Of a stretch of DNA of 64,000 nt, positions 48,659 through 59,657 are shown in pieces. The notes below the pieces were generated by a model. It searched no databases. It was not told the DNA's origin and saw only the letters and a program-made list of their open reading frames with translations. Where the stretch lies: contig OY754968.1 of the NCBI GenBank assembly GCA_963576475.1, forward strand, positions 17,248,734 through 17,312,733, in the 5' to 3' direction. The translations under genes and the position numbers were made by a program. Each line of letters opens with the position of its first letter. The first letter of the stretch is position 1. Source of the stretch: Molanna angustata (taxonomy: Eukaryota > Arthropoda > Insecta > Trichoptera > Molannidae).

Positions 48659-50734
48659 ATGGAAGACGCATGGACGACCCTGAAAGAGACCGTGTGCAAG
48701 ACAGCGAAGAATGTCTGTGGTGTTGCTAAAAGAGGTGGAAAGAAAGGCGACGCATGGTGGAATGAGAAAGTTAAGTTAGCTGTGGGTGAAAAGAAAAAAG
48801 CATGGATGGAATTAATAGCTGCGAAAGGATCGGATAGTGAAGAGAGAGCAAAAGAGAAGTATAAAGTGTGCAAGAAACTAGTAAAAGACACCGTAAAAAG
48901 AGAAAAAGATCGTGTGAAAGAGAAAGAAAGCCTGAAAATAGCCAACGACTTTCCTGGAAACATGAAAATGTTCTGGAAAGGCGTAGCGAAAAGGAAAAAT
49001 GGAACTGTGAAAGCATTGCAAGGAATTAATGATAAAGACGGAAAAATAATTATGGATGAAGAGGGCGTGAAAGAACGATGGAAAGAATATTTCATGGAGC
49101 TATACGATAGCGGTATAAGCGGGGGCGTGACTCAGAGAGCATGGCAAGTAAGTGAAGACGAAAAAGATGAAATTACGCGAGAGGAGGTGCTTGAAGCAGT
49201 AAAACACGCGAAAGCGGGAAAAGCTGCCGGATATGATAGTATATCAGCTGAACTTATAAAATATGGCGGCGAGCAGACGTTGGAGTGGTGCCACTCTCTT
49301 TTCAACTTGTGTTGGGAAGCAGGACGCACTCCTGCGGACTGGAGAAATGCAGTCGTGGTACCTTTGTATAAAGGTAAAGGATCGAAACTCGACTGCAAAA
49401 ACTATAGAGCCATAAGTTTGTTAAGCTCAGTTGGTAAAATGTACGCAAGGATCCTGGATCAAAGAGTACGAAAGGTTACTGAATGCAAGATATGGGATGT
49501 CCAAGGAGCGTTTGTGGGCGGCAGAGGATGTATAGACCAAATTTTTTCTCTACGAATGGTCACAGAGAAGGTTCTGGATAAAAACCAGAAACTGTTCTGT
49601 GCCTTTATAGACCTAGAAAAGGCCTATGATAAAGTTGTTAGAGAGAAACTATGGGATATACTATCAGCGTATGGAGTGAGGAGTAAGCTGATACGCGCAA
49701 TCGCGTCATTATATGAGAACAGCGAAGCATGTGTTCGTGTCAACGACACAGTAACATCGTGGTTCTCGATAAATAATGGCGTTAGACAGGGATGCGTTCT
49801 GTCTCCATGGCTCTTCAACCTGTACATTGACTTCTGTATAAGAGCCCTTAAGGATGAAAGCAAGGGTCTGAAACTGAGTAATGTAATAGTGCGTGATTTG
49901 ATGTATGCAGATGACAAAGTACTGTTAGCTGAAAGTATGGAAGAGTTACAATATCTTGTAACCATGGTATATGAAGGATGCATAGAGAACGGTCTGAGAA
50001 TGAATGCCAGCAAATCAAAGGTAATGGTCTTTGAAAAGAGCGAAAGCAGAACAGCGTGTAAAATAAGAGTAGAGAATGAATGGCTCGAGCAAGTCGACGA
50101 GTATGTATATCTGGGAAGCATGTTTCAACGGAATGGACGACCTGATAAGGATATCGAAAGAAGAGTTATGGCAGGAAACAGAGTGAATGGAGCACTGAGA
50201 CCAGTTATGAATGATCGCAACATATCAAAGGCTGCCAAAGTTGCCATTCATAACGCTATCTTAGTGCCGACATTGACGTATGCAAGTGAAACCTGGACAT
50301 GGCAGAAGTCGCACGAAAGCAGAATAAATGCTGTTGAAATGAGATCGCTAAGAAGAATCTGCAATAGAACGATGTATGACAGGGTAAGAAATGAGAACAT
50401 AAGGAAAGAATGTAAGATGAAGAAAGATATCATTAATAGAATGAAAGTGAACACACTGAGATGGTTTGGCCACATGGGTAGAATGAATGAGGAACGCCTG
50501 ACGAAGAAAATATACAATGCGGATAGGAATGGATTGAGAGGCCGGGGCCGCCCAAGAAAGGGATGGCACGACCATGTGAACGATATTCTGAAAGACGGAA
50601 ATGTTAGAAGCATGTACAATAGACGAACATGTATGAGACGATGCATGAATGTTGACGAGGCGATGAATGTGTGCCAGGATAGAAAGATATGGCGTTCGGT
50701 TCTCTCTGCCTACCCCGTAAGGGACATGGCGTGA
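48659..50734 (+). CDS. LINE reverse transcriptase
   Basis: 691-codon frame, first ATG at MEDAWTTLKETV, though the real product probably continues from the endonuclease. RT blocks in order: RNAVVVPLYKGKGSKLDCKN, YRAISLLSSVGKMYARILD, GAFVGGRGCIDQIFSLRMV, CAFIDLEKAYDKV (first Asp), NNGVRQGCVLSPWLFNLYID, and LMYADDKVLLAES (catalytic YADD, about residue 417). Then the thumb and C-terminal ASETWTWQKSHESRINAVEM, NTLRWFGHMGRMNEERLTKK, RGRGRPRKGWHDHVNDILKD. No RNase H. The frame is entirely open, suggesting recent activity of the family. Confidence 0.95.
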   Translation: MEDAWTTLKETVCKTAKNVCGVAKRGGKKGDAWWNEKVKLAVGEKKKAWMELIAAKGSDSEERAKEKYKVCKKLVKDTVKREKDRVKEKESLKIANDFPGNMKMFWKGVAKRKNGTVKALQGINDKDGKIIMDEEGVKERWKEYFMELYDSGISGGVTQRAWQVSEDEKDEITREEVLEAVKHAKAGKAAGYDSISAELIKYGGEQTLEWCHSLFNLCWEAGRTPADWRNAVVVPLYKGKGSKLDCKNYRAISLLSSVGKMYARILDQRVRKVTECKIWDVQGAFVGGRGCIDQIFSLRMVTEKVLDKNQKLFCAFIDLEKAYDKVVREKLWDILSAYGVRSKLIRAIASLYENSEACVRVNDTVTSWFSINNGVRQGCVLSPWLFNLYIDFCIRALKDESKGLKLSNVIVRDLMYADDKVLLAESMEELQYLVTMVYEGCIENGLRMNASKSKVMVFEKSESRTACKIRVENEWLEQVDEYVYLGSMFQRNGRPDKDIERRVMAGNRVNGALRPVMNDRNISKAAKVAIHNAILVPTLTYASETWTWQKSHESRINAVEMRSLRRICNRTMYDRVRNENIRKECKMKKDIINRMKVNTLRWFGHMGRMNEERLTKKIYNADRNGLRGRGRPRKGWHDHVNDILKDGNVRSMYNRRTCMRRCMNVDEAMNVCQDRKIWRSVLSAYPVRDMA

Positions 50735-50757
50735 TGGTATGTATGTATGTATGTATG

Positions 50758-50954
50758 TAGTGTACCATTAATTCATCAGGATTTTTATGTATTGAATCCA
50801 TAGAAAAGATAAATATTATTAAATTATACCATAAAATTTATTTTCATTTCCCAATTCTTTTATGCTATGAACTTTTATAATCTTTATTTAATATTCTTTT
50901 TAGTTTTCGCTATTCATATTTTTCTTTATTACACTTATATATATTTTTTTTTAT
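50758..50954. other. Short AT-rich spacer
   Basis: Between the tails of two oppositely oriented copies of the same LINE family. Nothing else recognised. Confidence 0.35.
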
Positions 50955-51140
50955 ACATACATACATACCATCACGCCATATCCCTTACGGGGTAAGCAGA
51001 GAGAACCGAGTGCCATACTCCTCTATTTTTGCATACATTCTTAGCTTCCTTTACATCCATGCATCGTCTCATACATGCTCGTCGATTATTCAAGCTTCTT
51101 ATATTTCCTTCTTTCAAAATATCATTCACATGGTTAATAG
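50955..51140 (-). mobile_element. Truncated antisense tail of the same LINE family
   Basis: Begins with TACATACATACATACCATCA, then CACGCCATATCCCTTACGGG and GCATCGTCTCATACATGCTC, the complement of the last about 45 codons plus GTAT tail of the 47.6-50.8 kb element. It lies only about 200 bp from the full copy in inverted orientation. Confidence 0.85.
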
Positions 51141-51204
51141 TATTTTTTATATTCTATTTTTGTTTCTTTAATGTCTGTTTTAAAAAGATTTGTGAGTGCA
51201 TGAT

Positions 51205-51365
51205 GCCTAGACAACGTGCCATTTAGCTCAAGTAAAGAAATAAGACAAGATAACTAAATGTATGGAAGTGACATTTGTCACTTGACTGGCAACTGTCACT
51301 TCCATATATTGAGTTATCTATTTTTGTTACTTTTCTTGAGCTAAATGACATGTTGTCTAGGGGGC
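51205..51365. mobile_element. Foldback element, relative of 28981-29151
   Basis: GCCTAGACAACGTGCCATTT at the start pairs with AAATGACATGTTGTCTAGGG at the end, and a second inverted pair (GGAAGTGACA / TGTCACTTCC) lies inside. It shares its terminal sequence but not its middle with the 28981 element. Confidence 0.8.
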
Positions 51366-51789
51366 ATATAAGAAACAGAAAGGCTTATTATTTACATAAC
51401 TGCATAAAAAACAAAATAACATTACACCTTTTCACAACATGTTGATTTTTTACAACAAAACTCATAAAAAATAGGGATGTGTGTAATTCCATTGGTAATT
51501 TATAACTTCTAACAAATATACTGAAAGTCACCCACTGCTTACCCGGGTATCTCAGGCGCGTTAGCACCTCTTTACCCGCACTTACTTGCAAATCTTTTTT
51601 ACGCAGGCGGGCTCGGAGTTTACCGGATGGGCTCCCCCCAACAAACCCCGCCTGCTAAATTATAGACTCTCAGTGCCCTCATTCAAGGATGAAGCCTACC
51701 TAATGCACCTTACTAATTAAAACTAATCTTAATTTCTAGGTACATATAACTACTTAAAACTAGCATCATACTATAACTATACATCTTAC
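51366..51789. other. Unassigned, possibly R1 element 3' UTR
   Basis: Includes CGCAGGCGGGCTCGGAGTTT-type GC-rich words at about 51600-51660 next to AT-rich sequence. It may belong to the R1-clade relic to the right. No frame recognised. Confidence 0.3.
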
Positions 51790-52800
51790 AAGCTAATTGT
51801 CTTAGTCTTAAGCCTTAGATAGATGAGGGGGCCAGGACAGAGGCGTCCCGACATTCCAAAAGAGCCATCGCACCCGCATCACCAGGTGCGATAGCTAACC
51901 TCGACGCGAGGAAGGAGGACCCACCCAGATGGGGGCACTTGATTAGACACCTCCACGAAGAGAGAAGGGACGGCACGAAACGTCAACGAGTCATCGACCA
52001 CTCCGCCACAGCATCACTCCAGGCCAGATTAGGCCCACCGCTGTACGAGACCCTCGACCGGGTGTAAACCCGGTCTCCGGAGCTCATCCCAGCGTGAGAC
52101 CCACACATCAACAAACTCTTCGAAACGAGCAATATTGTAATGGTTCGCCAGCACTTTGCCAAACCAGACTGGCCGGGCGGTGCCAGCACACATACCTCCT
52201 ATCATATTCTCCCTGGCATCCATCAACAAAGGGCACTCCCAAAGGATATGCTCTGCATTCTGGGCGCCGGTACCACAAGCACACCACGGATCCAACTATC
52301 CGCTAGGCCTAACTCAAATAGTCGGCCTTTAAGCTCCCCGTGTCCTGACATGAGCTGCACCGCATGGTGGCTCAGTGCCAGCGGTCTCATGCTCATCCTC
52401 TCTTAGGTCAGGGAAGAACTTATAGGTAACCCTAGCAGTTCCTCCTCTGTCCCAGCACTCCTGCCAAACTTCCATCATCCTTTCTCTGACTCTATTGATG
52501 GCCCCACTCAGACCACCAAGTCCAGGTGCAACACAAACAATCACTCCTTAATGTTCAGCCCGTTTGTTGAGCTTGATACTTCTACGTGCGACAAAGTCCC
52601 CCACCTCAAGATCAGCAGGCAGGACACCAGCGATGACCGGAAGACCATCGCTGGCCACCGTGCGATACGCACATGTAACAGCAAGCTAGGGAAGACGCTG
52701 ACCCCTCAGGATCGCAAGAGCAACTGAGCCAATACTCAGCCGATGGGACCACACTTCAGATGTGTATGTAACCTGGGCCACATACATAGTCTAACAAATA
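51790..52800 (-). mobile_element. R1-clade LINE, C-terminal half, decayed
   Basis: The minus strand, across frameshifts, reads CAYRTVASDGLPVIAGVLPA, DLEVGDFVARRSIKLNKRA, RMMEVWQECWDRGGTAR, VTYKFFPDLRE, ALSHHAVQLMSGHGELKGRL, FELGLADSWI, then the zinc-knuckle-like CACGTGAQNAEHILWECPLL. This order (AYRTVS..AGV.P.DL, W...WD....GR.TY..IPD, TGHG.F..YL, C.CG...E.H.L..CP) is that of R1-type elements. The RT core is absent. Confidence 0.8.
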
Positions 52801-53065
52801 TAGCAAGAAGTAAACATACAATAAAAATTGTACTGGCACATTCTTAATATGTTATAGGGTAATAGAAATTAAAACATTATTGATAGAGCCAATATTTTTT
52901 ATAATTGCAAAAATTGATAGAACATACAAGTCAAATTGAATTATGGCCATAATAATTAATTAACTCATCTTGCATAAAACAAAATTATAAGACACATTAT
53001 TTTTAAATGCTCATTATAAACTAACTTATATCAACAAGTATACATAAATATCAAACAGGTTTTAT
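52801..53065. other. CWC15 3' flank
   Basis: AT-rich, presumed CWC15 3' UTR and spacer. An AATAAA overlaps and follows the CWC15 stop codon on the minus strand. Confidence 0.35.
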
Positions 53066-56000
53066 TTATTTTATATACTTTTCCATAAATTTTCTATGAA
53101 ATTCTGATCGAAGGGAGTCATTGATAAAAGTATTTGGCTTCTTTTCTGGTTCGGATCGAGCGCAATTTTTAAACACCACATCATCATCCCATCGGCGTTT
53201 TACCTGAAAAAATGAAATAAAATATTTTACTAAATATAAATGTGATATATCATTTATTGCTTGTAAATGCTCTTTAAAAAAGAAACAAAATTAATGTGCT
53301 CAAGAAAATGTTTTATACTATCTCAGATACTACTAACATTGAGGATTCATCAGCCAGATTGTTACAGAAACACATTTGCATTTTACCAAAATTACACAAG
53401 TAATCTAGGTTATGTTCAATGTATCACATACAAAATTACACAAGTAATCTAGGTTATGTTCAATGTATCACATACAAAATTACACAAGTAATCTAGGTTA
53501 TGTTCAATGTATCACATACAAAATTACACAAGTAATCTAGGTTATGTTCAATGTATCACATACAAAATTACACAAGTAATCTAGGTTATGTTCAATGTAT
53601 CACATACAAAATTACACAAGTAATCTAGGTTATGTTCAATGTATCACATACAAAATTACACAAGTAATCTAGGTTATGTTCAATGTATCACATACAAAAT
53701 TACACAAGTAATCTAGGTTATGTTCAATGTATCACATACAAAATTACACAAGTAATCTAGGTTATGTTCAATGTATCACATACAAAATTACACAAGTAAT
53801 CTAGGTTATGTTCAATGTATCACATACAAAATTACACAAGTAATCTAGGGCCCAAATTATAGAATAATTCTCAAGACCGTTCTCCAAATGTGTCATCTCA
53901 AGACCATCTTGAGATCATGCTCGAAAATCCGTATTAAAAGTAAAATACGTACGCCGTCTCATTCGAGAAAGAGTACTCGAAAAAAATGTGCATGCAGCTC
54001 TATAAATAAGTACTTTTTCTCGTGAATGGCAATAATTTCAGAGTTGTTATGTTGGTAGCAATGAGTTGGAATATCTATTTATAGATATTTTGACAATTCG
54101 TTGTCTTGGTAATCTTCGAAAGTGTAGAGAAATTTATGCATCATAATATTATGATACGTGATTAAATAGTGAAAATATCGACCATTTTATTCGAAAGAGG
54201 AAATGAAATACTTCTTCGTTTATCTATCACACATGGGAATATGTGTACCTACAGTGAATAGATCCAGGAAAGGCAGCCATTTTAAAATATGATACAACAT
54301 GCATAGAATAACAACATGATATTTCCTGGATGTACCGGAAATTTTATGAAATCTTACAAAATTTAATTCACGTGATTATTTTATGAATGATTGTACGTTA
54401 ATTACTCCCAGAAGGTTCTAAATAAGATTCTGGATCCATTTTAGTACTGCTAACAATGTAAACGTCAAAATAGTAATAATGCGAAATTCGTCCGTGTCTA
54501 TATGCGTCTCTTTTTCGTGTAAAGCGCTGTCTCCTTTTCTCTCTTTAAGACCGTTCTCAAGACAGCGGGATAGCTGTCTCGAAGCAATTTCAACTCTTCT
54601 ATACATTTGGAGACCGGTCTTGAGATCAAGCTCAGTGACTTTTGTTTCTTTAATACCATTTCGGTTGAGAATGTGTTCTCAAGACCAGTCTCAAGCTGGA
54701 GAACGAATCTATAATTCGGGCCTTAGTTATGTTCAATGTATCACATACAAATTAATAATCTTTTTCTTCTCTCATGTCAGCGCAGCAATCTTATCTCTTT
54801 TCGACCAAATTAATTAATATTGAAATATGTATTTATACAAATTAATTAGGTCAGCTTACTTTTAAATCTGCTTTAGGAGCTCCAGAAGAATAATTTAACA
54901 ATGGATTTCCAGATAAAATATTTTCCATTCTGATGCGTTCGTCTTCTTGTCTCTTTTCAACCTCCTATAAAAGAAAAACAATAATCAAATAAAATTCAAA
55001 TAATCAAAATAAAGTCTCATTTTTTATATTCTTGACACGCACACAGAAGTGCTATATATTGGAATACAAAACAGATTGTAGAGAATATTTCTGCATAAGA
55101 GCATAAATTAAAATGTTGCAGAGAGATATATCTAGATCAATTATAAAATTATTAACTAGACTTTAACAACCAATAGTTGGCAAGCAGGGCCGGATAAACA
55201 TGTTTTTGCGCCCAGAGCAATATATTTCAAACCGCCCCCCCCCCCCCTCCTTCTCAAATGTTTGGAATTTCAATATTATATTATGCAGTATATTATGCAA
55301 TATTTTACAGTAAAAATCAATATATTAATATAAACCAAAGAACAAAAATAAATTATAATTCTACCTATTCCTATTCATGTATGTACCGTATCCTGAGAAG
55401 TAGGCATTTTAAACTAAAACCTTAGTGGCCAGTTTCATAAAAATTAAAGGAGACTTAATGTCGACTTTAAAATAAATTGCGTTTCATAACAACAAAATGT
55501 CACTTAATGTTCACTTTAATTTAAAGTCCAGTGTCTTCGTACTTTAGTCACTAAAGTCTTCTTTAAGAGCAGTTCATTTTTTTGCCACCAGAGTGTGCTG
55601 CAATATGACATAATGTTCAAGTCAGTTCTTGTTGATCTCAATATTGTCAATTGAATGTTGACGATCATACTGTGCATATTACTTACTAATATTCAATAGT
55701 TTTGTTATTATTTAAACATTTTTTTATAAATAATATAACAAAAAGATGTTTTCAAAATGAGACAATTAGAAGATGCATACTGTGATACGGCGGTGAAAAG
55801 TATATAGGAAAAGAATCGACCACATGGAAAAGTAGAATTAAGGAGAATTTTTTGTTCCATAAACATGTCCTATACATCTATGATCTATTCAATGACAGAA
55901 ATAACCAAATAACATATTATATGGTAGTAAACAGAATTTACCTATGCCATAAGCTACGTATGTTTCCATAGATTTTGATAGCAATATTGCCAACTTTCTG

Positions 56001-57022
56001 GTATTTTGGTGACATTTCTGCCTTTTACTAAAGTACGCGGCATTATTATTTATGAAACGCAACGACTTAAAGGCGACTTTAAATTATTAAAGAACCTTTA
56101 ACTAAAGGGTCCTTTTGCTGCTTTTTATGAAACTGGCTGCTAGTCTTACAATTTTTAAAGTATTGGATCATCACATAAACCGTTTAAAGTAAAATATAAT
56201 TTAAAAGTCTCAAGTATTATGTAAATAAACTAAACTTAATAACTAATGTTAACACTAAAAATATCATAAAAACTATTTTTAATTAAAAAAACTCAATATA
56301 ACTATCAAATTCCAGTAAAAATTTAAAATCACACCAAACTTAAAATAAAAAAAACAAATCGCGATTCTAATTAACACAAAACACTAAATAAGTTCTTGGT
56401 ATAATAAATACCTACATAAATTAATATTAATAAAACGAGGTATGCCAATGAATTTTACACAAAACAGCACACGAAATCTCCCATTGATTTCGATACACTT
56501 TGCCGACTAGTATTCCATCTAGTTATAGGTATATATTAAAATCTATGGTCTATACTAGACTCGTAAAAAATATGGACACGTGTTAACATTTGACATCAGA
56601 CAGAAGAGAGAGATAGAAACAATAATATATGAATAATTGAAAGAGTCAGGTGACGAGTCGGCGACCGATATCAAGAAAATAAGTAAGTATGTCGCTAAAG
56701 TCGAAAGGGAAAACTTCACTGAAATTATCATAACATTTCTAAAGAACTTCGTTTCCCTTTTTTAGAAAACCTTGCTATTAGTTGCTGACAGGTTCCGCTT
56801 ATTTAAACGGCTTATGTAGTTTCATTAACAAGCAATAAGAGTTCTTAGTATAATGTATAATTAAAGTTACTGTGGCGTGTAGCATCTGGAATGTTTTCAA
56901 ACACGCCGCTATCATCTCATATGAAATTCATTATGAAGCGCCCGGGCGATTTCAGACAGGGGGGCGCTGGCTTCATTATGTAGATAATTTAACACTTTAG
57001 CAAGTAAATTATTAGAATGATT

Positions 57023-57057
<35 letters not shown>

Positions 57058-59657
57058 CGACTATATATGTTTACGAATAACACGGTAATAGACGGACAAG
57101 ATATTAACACCGCAGAATTTTATCATACACACCATCACGCCGTGTCCCTTTCGGGGAAGGCAGAGAGAACCGAGTGCCATACCTGGGGAATTTTTGATTT
57201 ATATAATTAACATTTTAGGATTTTAAGCGCCCTTTTTAGACAAGCGCCCTGATTTCTTGTTCCGGGTTGTTCTATGATTTATCCGGCCCTGTTGGCAAGA
57301 TCCTAATAAGCTGAAATGGTTGCTCTGTGAAGGAAAAAACTTTGTAAAACCTGAATCAGTTATTCGATTAGCGTGTAACCCAGGCACCATTATTATTATA
57401 AAACAGTGGTTCCCAAACTTTTAATTTCGCGTACCACACACGAAATTGTAAATCAGTAGCGTAACACTGAACTGTAACCGTTTAAAAAAAAACTTCAAAA
57501 TGGTAAAGTAAAAACTGCAACAACTGTTTATGACAACATTATCATTTACTAGGTATAAATGAAAACACTAATTTGTTTAAGTTTCACTATTTAATTTAAA
57601 ACTGGCACTGACCGGAATCGATCTGTTGAAGATCATAGTCAGAGTGCTCTGACAATGATCTTCGACAGATCGATACCGGTCAGTGCCAGTTTTAAATTAA
57701 ATAGTGAAACTTAAACAAATTAGTGTTTTCATTTATACCTAGTATAATGGAGTTTCACCACGAATTATCCGTCAACAAAATTAACATTATCATTTATTAA
57801 TTATAGGAAAAAAATACAATATTCTTAGTGCGAAAAATGGTGCTGCATGTTCGAGAAAATATCTGGCTCAGTTGTACTTAATTTTTGGCTCAGTTGTACT
57901 TAATTGGGGTCTACGTTAAGCTTATTACGATATTTGTTTTTTATTATCAACATAGCAGAAAATACGCTCTCACAGAGATACGTGGTTGTAAATGAAATCA
58001 GAAACAGTAATGCTTTTCTGGACAGCGATGGATATTCATTTTTAACTTTTAACCAAAATTCACACAGCTCTACTTTGTTGAATTCCGCTAATTAATGAAA
58101 ACAAATCGTGACAGAGCGTGAAATTTAAAAACATTTTATCTAATTATTTACTCATTTACAGTGTATGTCCTATGGCCATGGCTGCTTGCATACCACCTTA
58201 ATAATTGTCGCGTACCACTAGTGCTACGCGTACCATAGTTAGGGAATCACTGTTATAAAATATCAGCATAAGAGTATAGTAATTTTGCATGTAGTTTGAT
58301 TCCTAGAGAACTCAAATAAAACAATGATGAAAGAATAAAATCAACTAGTTCGTTATTTTAATTTTAAACAAACCTTCTTTGCTTGCTCTAAAGAGCGTTC
58401 CTTTTTAATGCGATTGAGTTCAGCTAGAAGGGCAGCAGTATCATCGTCAGAATCATCGGAATCTGAAGAATCTCCTTCTATGGGATCATCCGCATCTAAA
58501 CTTGCTGCAGGAACTTGATCAAGTTTAGGTCGTTTTACTTGACTTTCCACCCTTCTTGTAGGTGGAGGTAACTGTTTCCCATCCTTTTCCCTATCTTCTA
58601 AATCTTTACGGAAGTCTCGGCTTCTTAATTCATCTGTTGTCCCTTGACCTTGCTCTCTGAAAATAAGTTAGAGATAAAACACCATATTTATAATTATTTA
58701 ACTATCAGAATATCATAAAATAATTTATTTTATGAATTAAAAATATTCAGGTACACTCAAATAACAGTCATATTATCCCATTTCAATAACACCACACAGA
58801 CTATGTGACACAAATGAGGCAACGAGTTATTCAGAGGGAACAAGACCGCCCAGCCTGTCCAACACATTAATGGACTATTATTTATTTGCAAATAAATTCA
58901 CCGAATTGGTTACTACTCAGCCAATTACTACTGGTTACCAATCAGCCTGGTTACTACTCAGCCAATCATTGCAGTATTTCACATATTTTGTATGTAAAAT
59001 GTTGTTGATACCATGTAAACTATACAAAAAATGAATGTTGGAAGAAATTGCCTAATGGCAATAAGCCCGCCAGTGTACAATTATATTTGTTTATATTATG
59101 TACAAGAAGATGAATAAATAAATAAAAAATAATATTTTCAAGCCTTATCTACTTCAAAATAGTAATGTACCTTCACTGTCCTTAGCATTTCAAGCGTCAA
59201 TACTCATAATATTTAAATAAAAACCCTTAATACAATTTACCTATATATAATTTATTTTGTTAATACGTAAGTGCAGATTTGAGCTGTGGACGCGCTTAAT
59301 TGGAGGGTTAACGAGATTTATTTTATTATTAATGTATTTTGTATGTATGTATTGTAATTCTCTGAGCATGTCCCTTAATAAAATAAGTACACAACTGTTT
59401 TATCTTATGCAATAATTAATCCCCGTTTTGTTAATATGTAGTAGAAATCGGAGCAAATACATCGTGACAATCAATTGAGGTTGAAATTAAGCTTTTAAGT
59501 TTCGAAATAACTTAATATAAACAAACCTGAATTTAAGTTTAGTGTGACCAGGTAAATCTCTACTAGAATACTGTCTTGATATGGCAGACAGATCTTTTTC
59601 ACCACGACCAGATCCGCCTCTAGCAGGATCGAAGGTTGGACGAGCAGCAGTAGTCAT
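53066..59657 (-). CDS. CWC15: CWC15 spliceosome-associated protein, 4 exons
   Basis: Small acidic protein of the Prp19-associated (NTC-related) set in the active spliceosome. Exons in transcript order: 59657-59527, 58656-58374, 54964-54860, 53203-53066; all GT-AG; 657 nt, 218 aa plus stop (human about 229). The N-terminus is the family hallmark [20 protein letters not shown] with [16 protein letters not shown]. The middle is acidic ([20 protein letters not shown]) followed by [20 protein letters not shown], then [16 protein letters not shown]. The C-terminus is [36 protein letters not shown]. One start ATG fits. Intron 2 (54965-58373) is filled with two hAT-type elements; intron 3 carries the 44-bp minisatellite. 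Confidence 0.96.
53388..53849. repeat. Minisatellite: 44-bp unit, 10.5 copies
   Basis: The unit starts AAAATTACACAAGTAATCTA and ends GTATCACATAC. Ten complete units from 53388 and a half unit to 53849 are essentially identical by eye. The missing half (GTTATGTTCAATGTATCACA...) reappears at 54726-54751, after an inserted element. It lies in CWC15 intron 3. Confidence 0.95.
53848..54722. mobile_element. 875-bp TIR element inserted in the minisatellite
   Basis: Ends GGGCCCAAATTATAGA and TCTATAATTCGGGCC are inverted repeats. Subterminal TCTCAAGACC/GGTCTTGAGA words are repeated on both sides. It splits one 44-bp unit, with CTA on the left and TTA on the right of the break, consistent with a 3-bp PIF/Harbinger-like target that has since mutated. 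No transposase is recognised. Confidence 0.8.
55428..56142. mobile_element. Nested MITE with GCCAGTTTCATAAA ends
   Basis: GGCCAGTTTCATAAAAATTA at the left is mirrored by CTTTTTATGAAACTGGCT at the right. GGAGACTTAATGTCGACTTT and AAAGGCGACTTTAAATTATT words repeat inside each end. TAGT is found at both borders. Inside the hAT element of CWC15 intron 2. Confidence 0.7.
57125..57190 (-). mobile_element. Very short tail of the 47.6-50.8 kb LINE family
   Basis: CACCATCACGCCGTGTCCCT, then AGGCAGAGAGAACCGAGTGC, the antisense 3' terminus only. Nested in the hAT element. Confidence 0.75.
57404..58252. mobile_element. hAT MITE with 8-bp duplication TTATAAAA
   Basis: Ends CAGTGGTTCCCAAACTTTT and AGTTAGGGAATCACTG are hAT-type inverted repeats. 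TTATAAAA flanks both sides (57396-57403 and 58253-58260). GTACCAC words recur near both ends. A frame at 57904-58095 ([16 protein letters not shown]) may be a transposase relic. A long palindrome sits inside. Confidence 0.88.
57547..57744. repeat. 198-bp near-perfect palindrome
   Basis: TACTAGGTATAAATGAAAAC at the left is mirrored by GTTTTCATTTATACCTAGTA at the right, with matching sequence through to a centre at GTCAGAGTGCTCTGAC. The arms are about 99 bp with few mismatches. Probably a foldback element inserted in the hAT MITE. Confidence 0.9.
58657..59526. other. CWC15 intron 1 with a LINE/SINE tail
   Basis: 58880-58975 has a small internal duplication (GGTTACTACTCAGCCAAT twice). 59037-59125 is a plus-strand copy of the shared 3' tail: TTGGAAGAAATTGCCTAATG, GCAATAAGCCCGCCAGTGTA, ending in ATAAATAAATAAA. 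Confidence 0.65.

Larger units (their letters stand above)
47641..50757 (+). mobile_element. Nearly complete endonuclease-RT LINE
   Basis: A non-LTR retrotransposon with AP-endonuclease and reverse-transcriptase frames and a GTAT repeat tail (about 50735-50757). It is the most complete member of the family whose tails occur at 18.4, 27.7, 45.4, 50.9, 57.1 and 63.8 kb. The clade is uncertain; the GRPRKGWHDHVNDI-type C-terminus suggests the RTE/Proto2/Daphne neighbourhood. No certain target duplication was found, and the 5' border is unclear. Confidence 0.85.
55185..57291. mobile_element. 2.1-kb hAT-type element with perfect 8-bp duplication
   Basis: Termini CAGGGCCGGATAAA (55185) and TTTATCCGGCCCTG (to 57291) are perfect 14-bp inverted repeats. 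TTGGCAAG flanks both sides (55177-55184 and 57292-57299). No transposase frame. It contains a nested MITE (55428-56142), a (TG)n run (about 57027-57053) and a LINE tail (57125-57190). A C-run of about 14 lies at 55236-55249. Confidence 0.9.

Noticed and set aside
53388..53849. CRISPR-like array
   Set aside because: Units are directly adjacent and identical, without spacers, in a eukaryotic intron; it is a minisatellite.
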